Below are positions 26,901 through 34,379 of a DNA stretch of 57,705 nucleotides, one piece after another. Under the pieces are notes generated by a model. It saw only the letters and a program-made list of their open reading frames with translations, made no database searches and was not told where the DNA came from. Numbering within the stretch: the stretch's first letter is position 1; each line of letters starts with the position of its first letter. The stretch is taken from contig SVEI01000011.1 in assembly GCA_015057445.1 (NCBI GenBank), positions 1 to 57,705 of the forward strand, in the 5' to 3' direction. The DNA is from Lachnospiraceae bacterium. Lineage in GTDB: Bacteria; Bacillota; Clostridia; Lachnospirales; Lachnospiraceae. Both the position numbers and the translations under genes were made by a program.

Positions 26901-28970
26901 AAAGCCTCTAATATTATCGTATACTCTATTTTTTCTCCATCTGTCTATTACATTCAATTCGCTCAGTCGATTAACACCATACATATCAAAGAAGGACAAT
27001 CCTGAAGGTATATCCCCACCACTTTCTGTCTCTCTGATATAATAATTGGATAATCTTCTTGCAAACTTCTCTATAGAATCATCACTTATCTGATCAAATG
27101 CTATAGCTAATCTAACTTCTTCCTCTTCTGATACGTTATATTTTCCAGCAAAGATTTCATCATTCTCTACTACATATTCACATTCATTTGGAAGGCTTCC
27201 GTAGGAATCTGTTACAATAACTGTAGATAGTCCGTACTTTGGATTATTTTCAAGCACATACTTTGAAATCAATTCGCCCTCTAACATCTCTGGGTTCATA
27301 ACAAACATAATATAGTAAGGGCTTGGTACAGATCCTTCCTTTAGTTCATTAACTTCACCTCTCTGACGGAAGATTCTGGCCAATTCAAAGAATACATCTC
27401 CTGCCTCTTGCTGATTAGAAGCAACATATCTAACCTTCTTATCCTGTGACCATACATGCGGGAACCATTTTACAAAATCCCATTGGTCCATATTATAGGC
27501 TGAGTTATTATTGTACACAAATACCATCTTAACATCTGTGTAACTGTTATTTGCAGCAATCTGTGTAGCCAAAAGCTTAACTATATCAACAGCTCCTGTA
27601 AAATCCTTACCACCGACCAGACCAAGCATTTTGTGCTTCATAAGGTCAACGCCAACCGGCACATTATACAAGGTGCTAAAATTATCTTTGATTATTCCAG
27701 GTTTGTTCAGCAATCCATCTTCCGGAGCCAAAGAGAAGGACTTTCGCGGAATGCTAATATTTGCTTGGAATGGAATATTTCCTAAGCCTAATCTATAAAA
27801 CAAGAAGTCGTCATGTCTGTGGTTTCTGTTCCATAACAGTTCTGACTCAGCATCATATTTTGAACATTCATCTGCACTTCTATACATAGCGTGCATAGCA
27901 TTCATATTGTTATTATATTTTTGTCGTATCTTATCAGTTATCTCAATAAGATATTTGCCGTAAGCGTCAAATCTATGGAGGTCATCCTTCTTCTCTTGCT
28001 TTTTCTGAGATACTCTGTTGATTAATGTCCACATAATTCCCAGCAATGCAGAAGAAACTGACATAATGATACCGGTGTACATAAAGCCACCTCTACCACC
28101 ACCACTTTGCTTGTTTGAATAAATCATCATTATACCACAAAGCAGCATAGGTAGTGACATTGTGAGGGACTGACCTATTGTAAGCAGTAAAGACTGTTCC
28201 TTAGACTGATTCTTGGCCGGAACTGCTTCAATCTCTATAGGAGTCTTGTCTATCTTGATAATATTTCTCGGAGATCTGTGAAGTAAAACACGCTTATCTC
28301 TTTGAATCATATCATCATCGTCGTGGGCTTCTAAAACCGGCGGACAATAAACAGGAAGTACATTATAGTTAATTCGTACATCTTGCTTTGAATTGTCAAT
28401 GGCTAATATCTCTCCTAAGAAAACCAAATCCAAACCCATTATACTGATATGATCACCAAATCTGATAACGGTTTCATCCACTATATGCTTAGAATTTACA
28501 TATAAACCATTAGGACTTTTGTTAATTATAGTCCATCCCTCTGGTCTTCTTGCTATAACAGCATGCTCTCTTGATACCAAGCCCAGCATATCATAGCAGA
28601 TATCCATATCCTGCTTCTTACCTATAGTAATCTGATTTATAGCTGAAATATCAAACTTATCATACACTGCAGGCGCATGTGGAATATCTCTTACTATCAA
28701 GGTTAAGCTCTCTCTATTAACCGTATATACCTGGAGAACATCATTATTATTTAGTCCAACTTCACCAAAATAAGCCTGGTCTTTGATTATTCTATAATCA
28801 GTGGATTCCTTTAAAATCCACTGATTATTTATTGTCTCAAATACCAGTTCAATGTCCTTCTTAATATTAAATTGACTTTTATGTAATACGACAGAATAGT
28901 CTGAGTCACTTATAACAGGAAGTCTTAATTCCTTATAAAATTCATTGAAATATACAGATAAAACGAACAT
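23997..28970 (-). CDS. essC: EssC-type T7SS FtsK/SpoIIIE ATPase
   Basis: The central motor of a Firmicute T7SS, 1657 residues. Order: N-terminal FHA-like region and a clear FHA domain (SREHAVIARR, about 134), two transmembrane helices near 270-330, then three FtsK-type ATPase domains. Domain 1 has an intact Walker A (GTTGSGKSE, about 718) and Walker B (LFIIIDEFAEL). Domain 2 Walker A is VTSGRST, with Arg replacing Lys. Domain 3 has LPRSGKKN (about 1447). GGGAGG lies five bases before the ATG. It forms one transcript with the FHA proteins upstream and LytTR and EsaB-like genes downstream. EsaA, EssA and EssB are absent from the locus. Confidence 0.95.
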   Translation of the reverse strand: MFVLSVYFNEFYKELRLPVISDSDYSVVLHKSQFNIKKDIELVFETINNQWILKESTDYRIIKDQAYFGEVGLNNNDVLQVYTVNRESLTLIVRDIPHAPAVYDKFDISAINQITIGKKQDMDICYDMLGLVSREHAVIARRPEGWTIINKSPNGLYVNSKHIVDETVIRFGDHISIMGLDLVFLGEILAIDNSKQDVRINYNVLPVYCPPVLEAHDDDDMIQRDKRVLLHRSPRNIIKIDKTPIEIEAVPAKNQSKEQSLLLTIGQSLTMSLPMLLCGIMMIYSNKQSGGGRGGFMYTGIIMSVSSALLGIMWTLINRVSQKKQEKKDDLHRFDAYGKYLIEITDKIRQKYNNNMNAMHAMYRSADECSKYDAESELLWNRNHRHDDFLFYRLGLGNIPFQANISIPRKSFSLAPEDGLLNKPGIIKDNFSTLYNVPVGVDLMKHKMLGLVGGKDFTGAVDIVKLLATQIAANNSYTDVKMVFVYNNNSAYNMDQWDFVKWFPHVWSQDKKVRYVASNQQEAGDVFFELARIFRQRGEVNELKEGSVPSPYYIMFVMNPEMLEGELISKYVLENNPKYGLSTVIVTDSYGSLPNECEYVVENDEIFAGKYNVSEEEEVRLAIAFDQISDDSIEKFARRLSNYYIRETESGGDIPSGLSFFDMYGVNRLSELNVIDRWRKNRVYDNIRGFLGAKAGGNLCYLDVHEKYHGPHGLVAGTTGSGKSETLQTYMLSLAVNYSPDDIGFFVIDYKGGGMANLFNGLPHLIGQISNLSGNQVRRAMVSIKSENRRRQTIFNESGVNNINLYTKLYKNNEATLPVPHLFIIIDEFAELKREEPDFMRELISVAQVGRSLGVHLILATQKPNGTVDDNIWSNTKFRLCLRVAEKQDSMDMLHKPDAAYISQAGRCYLQVGNDEIFELFQSGYSGATYQEEEDVNTDVAKLISLTGKVDMTGNFTKTAQKEKSMYKWAQTLEGVVANAMIKQNTNIDQCVASGTKMESVVEEAYNEFEKIGIDYPASVYNSARLQDFITSYYQAMHMEGDVIRNLLNYAAANKVKLPQEKEKTQLDAVKDYLAEVAKENGYTHELQLWMPVLPSHLYLKDISSGTEDFYSNGKWVTHTGEWSIDIVVGLLDDPQNQAQIPLRLNFTEGGHHAVCGMVTSGRSTSLQTIAFALIHKYDPTYVNIYAIDFSSKMMSAMESAPHVGDVLYEGEYEKIGKLFKMLGGILEERKKLLRGGNYKQYVQVNGVTIPAIFVFIDNYGAFNEKTEEKYFSDVMTLAKEGVSNGIYLIMSSAGYGSGEIPGRIAENIKTCITTEMADKYAYTDVLHSFGIDVLPENGVKGRGLAIYGKRILEYQTALGVEAQDDYERLNKITTICEEMRDAWKGRRAKPIPVIPEKPVWSEFSNTDDFDKAISDKRLLPVGYNAEDASVYSIDLSKIYCYLVTGLPRSGKKNFLRVVLQSAIKKNADVCIIDGNTKYLEAYKDEDCVTYVDSEESLFDYYSKMIPEFQRRNKIKRDLIAQDLEEEEVYEVISNERPIIILISDFIWYMKAVYEGKNNINGFLENITEKGKLHNIFFFGVVGLDKINEVDYRKAFKLFISSKTGVHFGGNSGSNRYFNFDSIPYKEQAKMYKAGIGLESSEMADGVIKMIVPLARR

Positions 28971-28984
28971 TTGAACCTCCCAGT

Positions 28985-29563
28985 TTATATTATGCCTATC
29001 TCCATAGTCGAATCCTTGAACTTAATTATATCTCCATGATTTACTTTGACAGGAATATCTGTCAAAACATATTTTTGCTTTCCCCTCAACAATGTTGCTC
29101 TATATTGTTCTGATACATTCTGAATATATAATTCCTTGGACTGCTTCATAAATCGTAGGTGCTTTCCAGCAATCTCATCCTCATTAATGCACACCTTATT
29201 TGTCTTATCACTACCCAAATATGCTTCATCCATAACATTTATAACATACTTTTTCGTAGAAATATTTCCATGGTAAACCAAGTGCACACATATGGCATCT
29301 ATAGGTTCAACCTTTGATTCTTCATGGAACTCTACACTGTAAGGTACTGCCTCTATGTCAGAAATAGACTTATCTACATGATGATACTCATTCTGTAGTT
29401 TTGCGTCTAATTGCTCTTCTCTGACAGATCTCTTGTACTGAGAAAGCATCTCCTTATATCGTTTATTTTTCTTCTTCGTGATTATATTTGCAACGATTAA
29501 CGAGACAATAATCACTGCTTCTGCAATTATTATACCTATGTAAAAATATTGATTTTGAAACAT
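28985..29563 (-). CDS. Single-pass membrane protein with FHA-like cytoplasmic domain
   Basis: An N-terminal transmembrane helix (about 8-30) is followed by a Lys-rich coil and a C-terminal 100-residue FHA-like domain (AYLGSDKTNKVCINEDEIAGKHLRF, then HGDIIKFKDSTMEIG). FHA domains read phospho-threonine, so a link to the island's Ser/Thr kinase is plausible. I chose the ATG at 29563 (GGAG six bases upstream) over longer TTG/ATG starts. It lies between the FHA protease and EssC genes with tight spacing. Confidence 0.8.
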   Translation of the reverse strand: MFQNQYFYIGIIIAEAVIIVSLIVANIITKKKNKRYKEMLSQYKRSVREEQLDAKLQNEYHHVDKSISDIEAVPYSVEFHEESKVEPIDAICVHLVYHGNISTKKYVINVMDEAYLGSDKTNKVCINEDEIAGKHLRFMKQSKELYIQNVSEQYRATLLRGKQKYVLTDIPVKVNHGDIIKFKDSTMEIGII

Positions 29564-29580
29564 ATTATTCTCCATTAAAA

Positions 29581-31398
29581 TTAACAACCAAGTCTAAAAA
29601 CAAATTCTACATCAGAAAGATAAATCACATCCCCATCGTGTAGTGCTTTCTTATCTCCTGGTGCTATTCTTTCTCCATTTAGATATGAGAAATTAGTTGA
29701 ACCTAAATCCTCAATGAAAAAGTCATCATACTTTCTTGTAATCTTTGCATGTTTACGGCTAACTGTGTCCACCTTAACCACATAGTCTACATATTCTGGT
29801 ACTTTACCGATAATAAACTCTTCTCCATCTATGAAGATGTTTTCTCCAGTAGCTGTACGACACATAAATCCATTTATGGTTGGATTGGCAATATTAGTCA
29901 ATATAGTAGTTCCTGGATTAACCTCTGCAAGAAGAGTAGTTCCAACAGGATCTATTGTAGCTGATGATTCTCTAAAGGCTGGAACATTCCTATCTCCACC
30001 ATTTGAATATAGCTGTGAACTATTTCCATGCTGTGACATATTTGTAGGTTGTGGAATATGTGTAGGCTGCGGAATGTTTGTAGGCTGAACATTAACGTTC
30101 ATGTCCTGAGCCTTAAACTTCAATTCAGCACTATTTTCATTTGCCTGTGGCAAAGTTTTAATTTGCTGACTTTCTTTCTTCTTAGCCTTATTCTTCTTTC
30201 CCTTTTTAACTAATACAACAATAAGTACTACTATAAGTGCTACGAGAATAACACCACCAACACTTATGGCAACTATTAATGGCACATTAGATTTCTTCTC
30301 TACCTTCTTTAGGTTATCAATGGCATTTCTCAGGTTAATAGTATCACTATCTATAGTTGTCTGTGGTGCCATTGGATCTTCATAGGTGATTTTTGCGTAT
30401 TCCAAATTCAGATTCAAATCACGAAAGCTTTCTTCTGTATATACGCCGTCATTTCCCTCATCGTAAATAAGCTGCGCTTCCATTATAACTCTATTCAATT
30501 CATTCTTATCAGTAGTAGGTTGAACTATAACCTCCTCTGTTGTTGCATTCTCTATTTCGTCTATGGATTTGTCATCTTCAATGTAAACAACTCCTGAACG
30601 CTCTAGATATCCCTTTATGTTGTTTATAGGCAATGCACAATATGTTCCATCAGTACTGTCCTTGTAGGTAGTAATACCCATAACTCTACCGTACTTATCT
30701 ACAAGTGCACCACCTGAACTTCCAGACTCTAATCTTGCGTCAAAGCTAATCACTCCACCATCAAGATTCACACACTTTCCATTAGTTGTTATTACATCTT
30801 TGGCAGTGAAAGAAACTGCATTACCATAATTTACAGAAGGAAGGCCAATAGTGGAAATCTCCTGCTCTAAAGAAACATTTTCACTATTTCCCAATACAGC
30901 TGGAGTCTTGTCAGACTGACTTGAAAGAGATAATACAGCAAAATCCCAATCATTACTTGAAAGAGCAACTGTTGCAATGTTGTATATATCTGCTTCCTGT
31001 ACTATAGCAATAGAATATGTTGCCACATTCTGTGATGAGTCCTCTGTTTTAACAAATGATACATCATAACCAAGCTTCTCTGTAAGGTAAGCACCTGCCT
31101 CTGTCTTTAAAGTATCTGACATATATGTAAGGTGATTGTTGGTAATAACTGTCTTACCTTCAATTAATATTCCACTACCACTCTGTAAGATATGGTATAC
31201 AGAATTAGTATCCTGATACAGCAATACTACTTGAACTATACTCTCACTTGCATTATATCCTTCAAACACCACTTCCTCTGTATCTGATTCTGTGGCCGAA
31301 ATACTAGATACATTAAAAATCACCGAAACAAAAACTAAAACTAAACTTACAATAAGTGCTATATACCTTTTACAGCACAAAAAAGACATCTTCTTCAT
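29581..31398 (-). CDS. Membrane serine protease with cytoplasmic FHA domain
   Basis: Order: signal peptide (about 1-36); trypsin-like protease with triad His89 (TNNHL), Asp152 (DWDFAVL) and Ser228 (GSSGG); a FIVAR-like helical segment; a transmembrane helix; a Lys-rich stretch; a linker with PQPTNIPQPTHIPQPT-like repeats; and a C-terminal FHA domain (VSRKHAKITRKYDD, DLGSTNFSYLNG). The protease faces outside, the FHA domain inside. It may process T7SS substrates, in a place like that of mycosins in mycobacterial systems, though the fold differs. The ATG at 31398 has GGAGGAG six bases upstream; the earlier ATG at 31419 has none. It opens the T7SS core operon, behind LytTR-type site 3. Confidence 0.88.
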   Translation of the reverse strand: MKKMSFLCCKRYIALIVSLVLVFVSVIFNVSSISATESDTEEVVFEGYNASESIVQVVLLYQDTNSVYHILQSGSGILIEGKTVITNNHLTYMSDTLKTEAGAYLTEKLGYDVSFVKTEDSSQNVATYSIAIVQEADIYNIATVALSSNDWDFAVLSLSSQSDKTPAVLGNSENVSLEQEISTIGLPSVNYGNAVSFTAKDVITTNGKCVNLDGGVISFDARLESGSSGGALVDKYGRVMGITTYKDSTDGTYCALPINNIKGYLERSGVVYIEDDKSIDEIENATTEEVIVQPTTDKNELNRVIMEAQLIYDEGNDGVYTEESFRDLNLNLEYAKITYEDPMAPQTTIDSDTINLRNAIDNLKKVEKKSNVPLIVAISVGGVILVALIVVLIVVLVKKGKKNKAKKKESQQIKTLPQANENSAELKFKAQDMNVNVQPTNIPQPTHIPQPTNMSQHGNSSQLYSNGGDRNVPAFRESSATIDPVGTTLLAEVNPGTTILTNIANPTINGFMCRTATGENIFIDGEEFIIGKVPEYVDYVVKVDTVSRKHAKITRKYDDFFIEDLGSTNFSYLNGERIAPGDKKALHDGDVIYLSDVEFVFRLGC

Positions 31399-31447
31399 GT
31401 ATGTCTCCTCCAAATACAATATTTATTTATAAAACTCACTAATTTTA

Positions 31448-31517
31448 ATTATCTTTTTGTGTAATTTTACATAAAAATTATACTTTGAATAACCATTTTC
31501 GTCAAGATTAACATTAA
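31448..31517 (-). promoter_or_regulatory. Probable LytTR-type operator and promoter of the T7SS core operon (site 3)
   Basis: On the minus strand TGGTTATTC with the preceding ACGAAAA matches the promoter-proximal repeat and spacer of sites 1 and 2 (31485-31505). The distal repeat at the 21-bp offset (31506-31517) is degenerate, about half matching. The -10 box GATAAT (31448-31453) lies 31 bases downstream; the protease ATG is about 87-90 bases from the repeat. The conserved position supports the site despite the weak distal half. Confidence 0.5.
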
Positions 31518-31537
31518 CTATCTCTATTAATTTTTAC

Positions 31538-31571
31538 CAAAAAAAGATGTTTGCCAAAAATTCAGCAAACA
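31538..31571. terminator. Terminator after the phosphoesterase gene
   Basis: TGTTTGC (31548-31554) pairs with GCAAACA (31565-31571). On the minus strand TCTTTTTTT follows. It separates the phosphoesterase from the T7SS core promoter. Confidence 0.85.
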
Positions 31572-31585
31572 CCCTTTTTTATACC

Positions 31586-32176
31586 TTATATTTCTACTAT
31601 AAACTTTTCGAATGCATTAATAACTCTAGTCTCATTATACATAGAATCTCTCTTGAAATCTCTGCCATAATTGATATGAACATGACCATGGGCAAAAAGC
31701 TTAGGCTTGTACATATCCATAATCTCTATAAATGCTTCAAATCCAGTATGTGGTAAGTCCTCACTATCATTGAGCTTATATGCTGGTGCATGGGTAATTA
31801 AAATATCTATCCCTCCAGCCTTCTTAATTTTTCTTCTAAGCTTTTTAACTCGTTTCTTCATCTCATCCTGAGTGAACTGATATGGGCCATAATTATAACT
31901 CATACATCCACCCAGTCCCACAATTCTTTTTCCTTCATAAATATACACATCATCATCAATACTTATGCAACCCTCAGGTGGCGTCTCATCATAGCAATAA
32001 TCGTGATTTCCATGTATATACAAAACTGGGACCTTTGCAAAAGTTGCTAGAAATGATAAAAACTGAGGAGCTAAATCACCACAGGATATAATAAGATCTA
32101 TCCCATCTAGCTTACTCTTTTCAAAGAAATCCCAATAATATTTTGATTCTTCATCTGCAAGTAACAAAATCCTCAT
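31586..32176 (-). CDS. Calcineurin-like metallophosphoesterase
   Basis: Metal-binding motifs in order: LLADEES (the family DxH, here without the His), SCGDL, HGNHD, THAP and AHGHVHI. The 196-aa length and single-domain form fit small bacterial phosphoesterases; the substrate is unknown. The DEES variant at the first motif is worth noting, but the other ligands are intact. Cytoplasmic. It lies 43 bases downstream of the ParB/BMP gene and is probably co-transcribed with it. Confidence 0.88.
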   Translation of the reverse strand: MRILLLADEESKYYWDFFEKSKLDGIDLIISCGDLAPQFLSFLATFAKVPVLYIHGNHDYCYDETPPEGCISIDDDVYIYEGKRIVGLGGCMSYNYGPYQFTQDEMKKRVKKLRRKIKKAGGIDILITHAPAYKLNDSEDLPHTGFEAFIEIMDMYKPKLFAHGHVHINYGRDFKRDSMYNETRVINAFEKFIVEI

Positions 32177-32219
32177 GACATATTTCCATTTGCCTTTCTA
32201 CATTAATTCCCCAAATATG

Positions 32220-34151
32220 CTACTGAACTTCCTCAGTCTCACTAACTCCTTTAAGAGATACTATTGACTTAGCCTCTTCCCTAAGGTCATCTATCTCAGG
32301 AATCTCTCCCTCAACATTCTCCACAAGCCAGTTCATCTTCATAATCTCTTCTGGGGACATTCTATAACCATTTTCATTCTTTATAATGCCACCCTGAGAT
32401 TTGATTTCATCCTGAAATGGAGTGAATTCATTATCTATTATCTGTTGCTTTATTACATGTACCAGTTTTTTTGTACCTTCTGGAATCTTTCTAGAGTAAA
32501 TCAAATCTACTACCCCTGCGGAAAGTCCCCACCAATAGTTTATTGCCTTATCTGCACTGTCCTCATTTTCCTGTTTGAAGGTTCCACTCATTACAGAATC
32601 TATAAGTTTAGAATAAAATGGTCCCCAAAGGTACATTGGCATTGCAACATTTACGGGTTCATCCTCAGATATACTATAAAGACCAAACTGCTTACTAGCC
32701 TCATTTGGTTTTATCATAACCTGGTCTGATACATATTCTACGCCCTTTTCCTTAAAGCCTTCAATAGCCTTTTCTCTAGAAACTCCTTTAACCTTTGTCC
32801 ATTCTAGAAATACCTTAGCTCTTGGATTAACCATCTGAGCACCTAAAGCAAAGGCATTGATATTTGCTGGTGTTCCAACTATAGGGTAATCGGCTATGTA
32901 TCCAATATTTCCACTTTCCGACAAGGCTCCTGCTAACATACCCGCTAAAAACTTAACTTCATAAAGTCTAGCATAATATGTTCTAATCAATTTATGTGAT
33001 GTGTTAAGTGAACAATTCAAAATTATTACATCTTTATGCTCTGCTGCCACTTTAAGACTGGCACTAACCTGCTGAGCAGAAGTAGTAAATATCACATTTA
33101 CTCCCATATCAATCAGGTCACTCATAGCCACAACAGCTTCTTCTTCCGAGTTAATATTATGCACCTTTAAGGTCTTTATATTATCACCACAATGTTCTTC
33201 TAAGTAAAGTCGTCCTAATTCATGGGCATAAAGCCACTCACTTTCACCAGGATCCTTATCGAATACAAATGCAACCATAATCTTCTTAGGTCCCGGATTC
33301 CATATGTAATTAACCAGTTTCTTCCTTCCTGTGGCCACTGGCTCAGTTTTAAGCTGAACCTCTCCACCCTTTGATTCCATAAGGAACTCCCCCATAAGAG
33401 GATCCAGCTTTTCCTTCATCTCATTGGCAGTAAGATTCTTAATCTCTTCGTATCCATAAATATCTATAAATATAAGAAATGCATCACCACTAGTTAATGG
33501 AAGCTTCTTTCCCTCTGTTTTATTCAGTGCTGTTACAAAATTATGATGAGCAGAACCAAAATCCTTAATCTGATCTTCGGTCCACTTTGCCTCTGGGTCC
33601 TGGCAGGTAAGCTCTAACATCTTTTTAAAGCCACCCTCCTGGGAAAACCACAGATAGTTTATCTCATTCAGCTTATAAAACTCCATAAACTCATAATATA
33701 TCTTCACCTGAAGGTCTTCTGTAAGCTTTGGAATTTTTCTAGTAACCTGAGCTGGTACTGTAACTGCTCCACAGTATTTTAGAACTGAAACTCTCTTATT
33801 GCCCTCGACCACATAAAATTTGTTCATATACTCATAAACTTTAATTGGCTCACGAATACCTTCTTCGATATGGCTTTCATATAGACTTGACCACTTAGCT
33901 CCAAATTCTGTTTTATAATCAAGGATAGGCATAAAGTTGTTAGCAAACGCATAAGTTCTTCCCACATTGCTGGTTCCCACAACACTATCAAGTGGTATCT
34001 GAACTAAGCCTAAGCTTACCTCTCCTACAATATCAACTCCATTTAAGATTTCATCCAACACTGGCAGGTACTCACTTTCCCCTTTTGACAAGGCAACTTT
34101 CTGTGCCTTAAGTCCCGCCTTCTGCGCTTTTTCGTAATCAACGTATGACAT
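32220..34151 (-). CDS. Cytoplasmic fusion of ParB-like domain and BMP-family ligand-binding domain
   Basis: Residues 45-145 carry a ParB/Srx-like pattern: IPLDSVVGTSN, then GIREPIKVYEYMNKFYVVEGNKRVSVLKYCGA. After a helical linker, residues from about 285 resemble the BMP/Med periplasmic-binding family (VAFVFDKDPGESEW, NVIFTTSAQQVSASLKVA, IGYIADYPIVGTPANINAFALGAQMVNPRA). There is no signal peptide or lipobox, so this is not a transport lipoprotein; a nucleoside-like ligand sensed in the cytoplasm is possible. GGGGAAAGGAG lies before the ATG. 643 aa. Confidence 0.75.
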   Translation of the reverse strand: MSYVDYEKAQKAGLKAQKVALSKGESEYLPVLDEILNGVDIVGEVSLGLVQIPLDSVVGTSNVGRTYAFANNFMPILDYKTEFGAKWSSLYESHIEEGIREPIKVYEYMNKFYVVEGNKRVSVLKYCGAVTVPAQVTRKIPKLTEDLQVKIYYEFMEFYKLNEINYLWFSQEGGFKKMLELTCQDPEAKWTEDQIKDFGSAHHNFVTALNKTEGKKLPLTSGDAFLIFIDIYGYEEIKNLTANEMKEKLDPLMGEFLMESKGGEVQLKTEPVATGRKKLVNYIWNPGPKKIMVAFVFDKDPGESEWLYAHELGRLYLEEHCGDNIKTLKVHNINSEEEAVVAMSDLIDMGVNVIFTTSAQQVSASLKVAAEHKDVIILNCSLNTSHKLIRTYYARLYEVKFLAGMLAGALSESGNIGYIADYPIVGTPANINAFALGAQMVNPRAKVFLEWTKVKGVSREKAIEGFKEKGVEYVSDQVMIKPNEASKQFGLYSISEDEPVNVAMPMYLWGPFYSKLIDSVMSGTFKQENEDSADKAINYWWGLSAGVVDLIYSRKIPEGTKKLVHVIKQQIIDNEFTPFQDEIKSQGGIIKNENGYRMSPEEIMKMNWLVENVEGEIPEIDDLREEAKSIVSLKGVSETEEVQ

Positions 34152-34320
34152 AATTTCTCCTTTCCCCGTAGGTCGTCATAGTGTACAAATGTATATAAAA
34201 AATGTCTTGGTTCACATTTTCTTACGATTATATCCTATATTCCCTGTTTTTTAAATGCAATATTTCAATAAACATTTTTATCATTTTCTATGGTTTTTGT
34301 AAGAATTTGACAATTGAAAA

Positions 34321-34371
34321 GTTCCGGAATAATCATTCCCTGAGAATTTTAGGAAACGATTATTCCGGAAC
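34321..34371. terminator. Long inverted repeat downstream of the oxidoreductase operon
   Basis: GTTCCGGAATAATC (34321-34334) and GATTATTCCGGAAC (34358-34371) are perfect 14-bp arms; the loop has a further TTCC/GGAA pairing. A short T-run follows on the minus strand. It lies nine bases after the alpha/beta gene stop codon. The remaining gap to 34152 is A/T-rich with nothing visible. Confidence 0.75.
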
Positions 34372-34379
34372 TAATTCTA

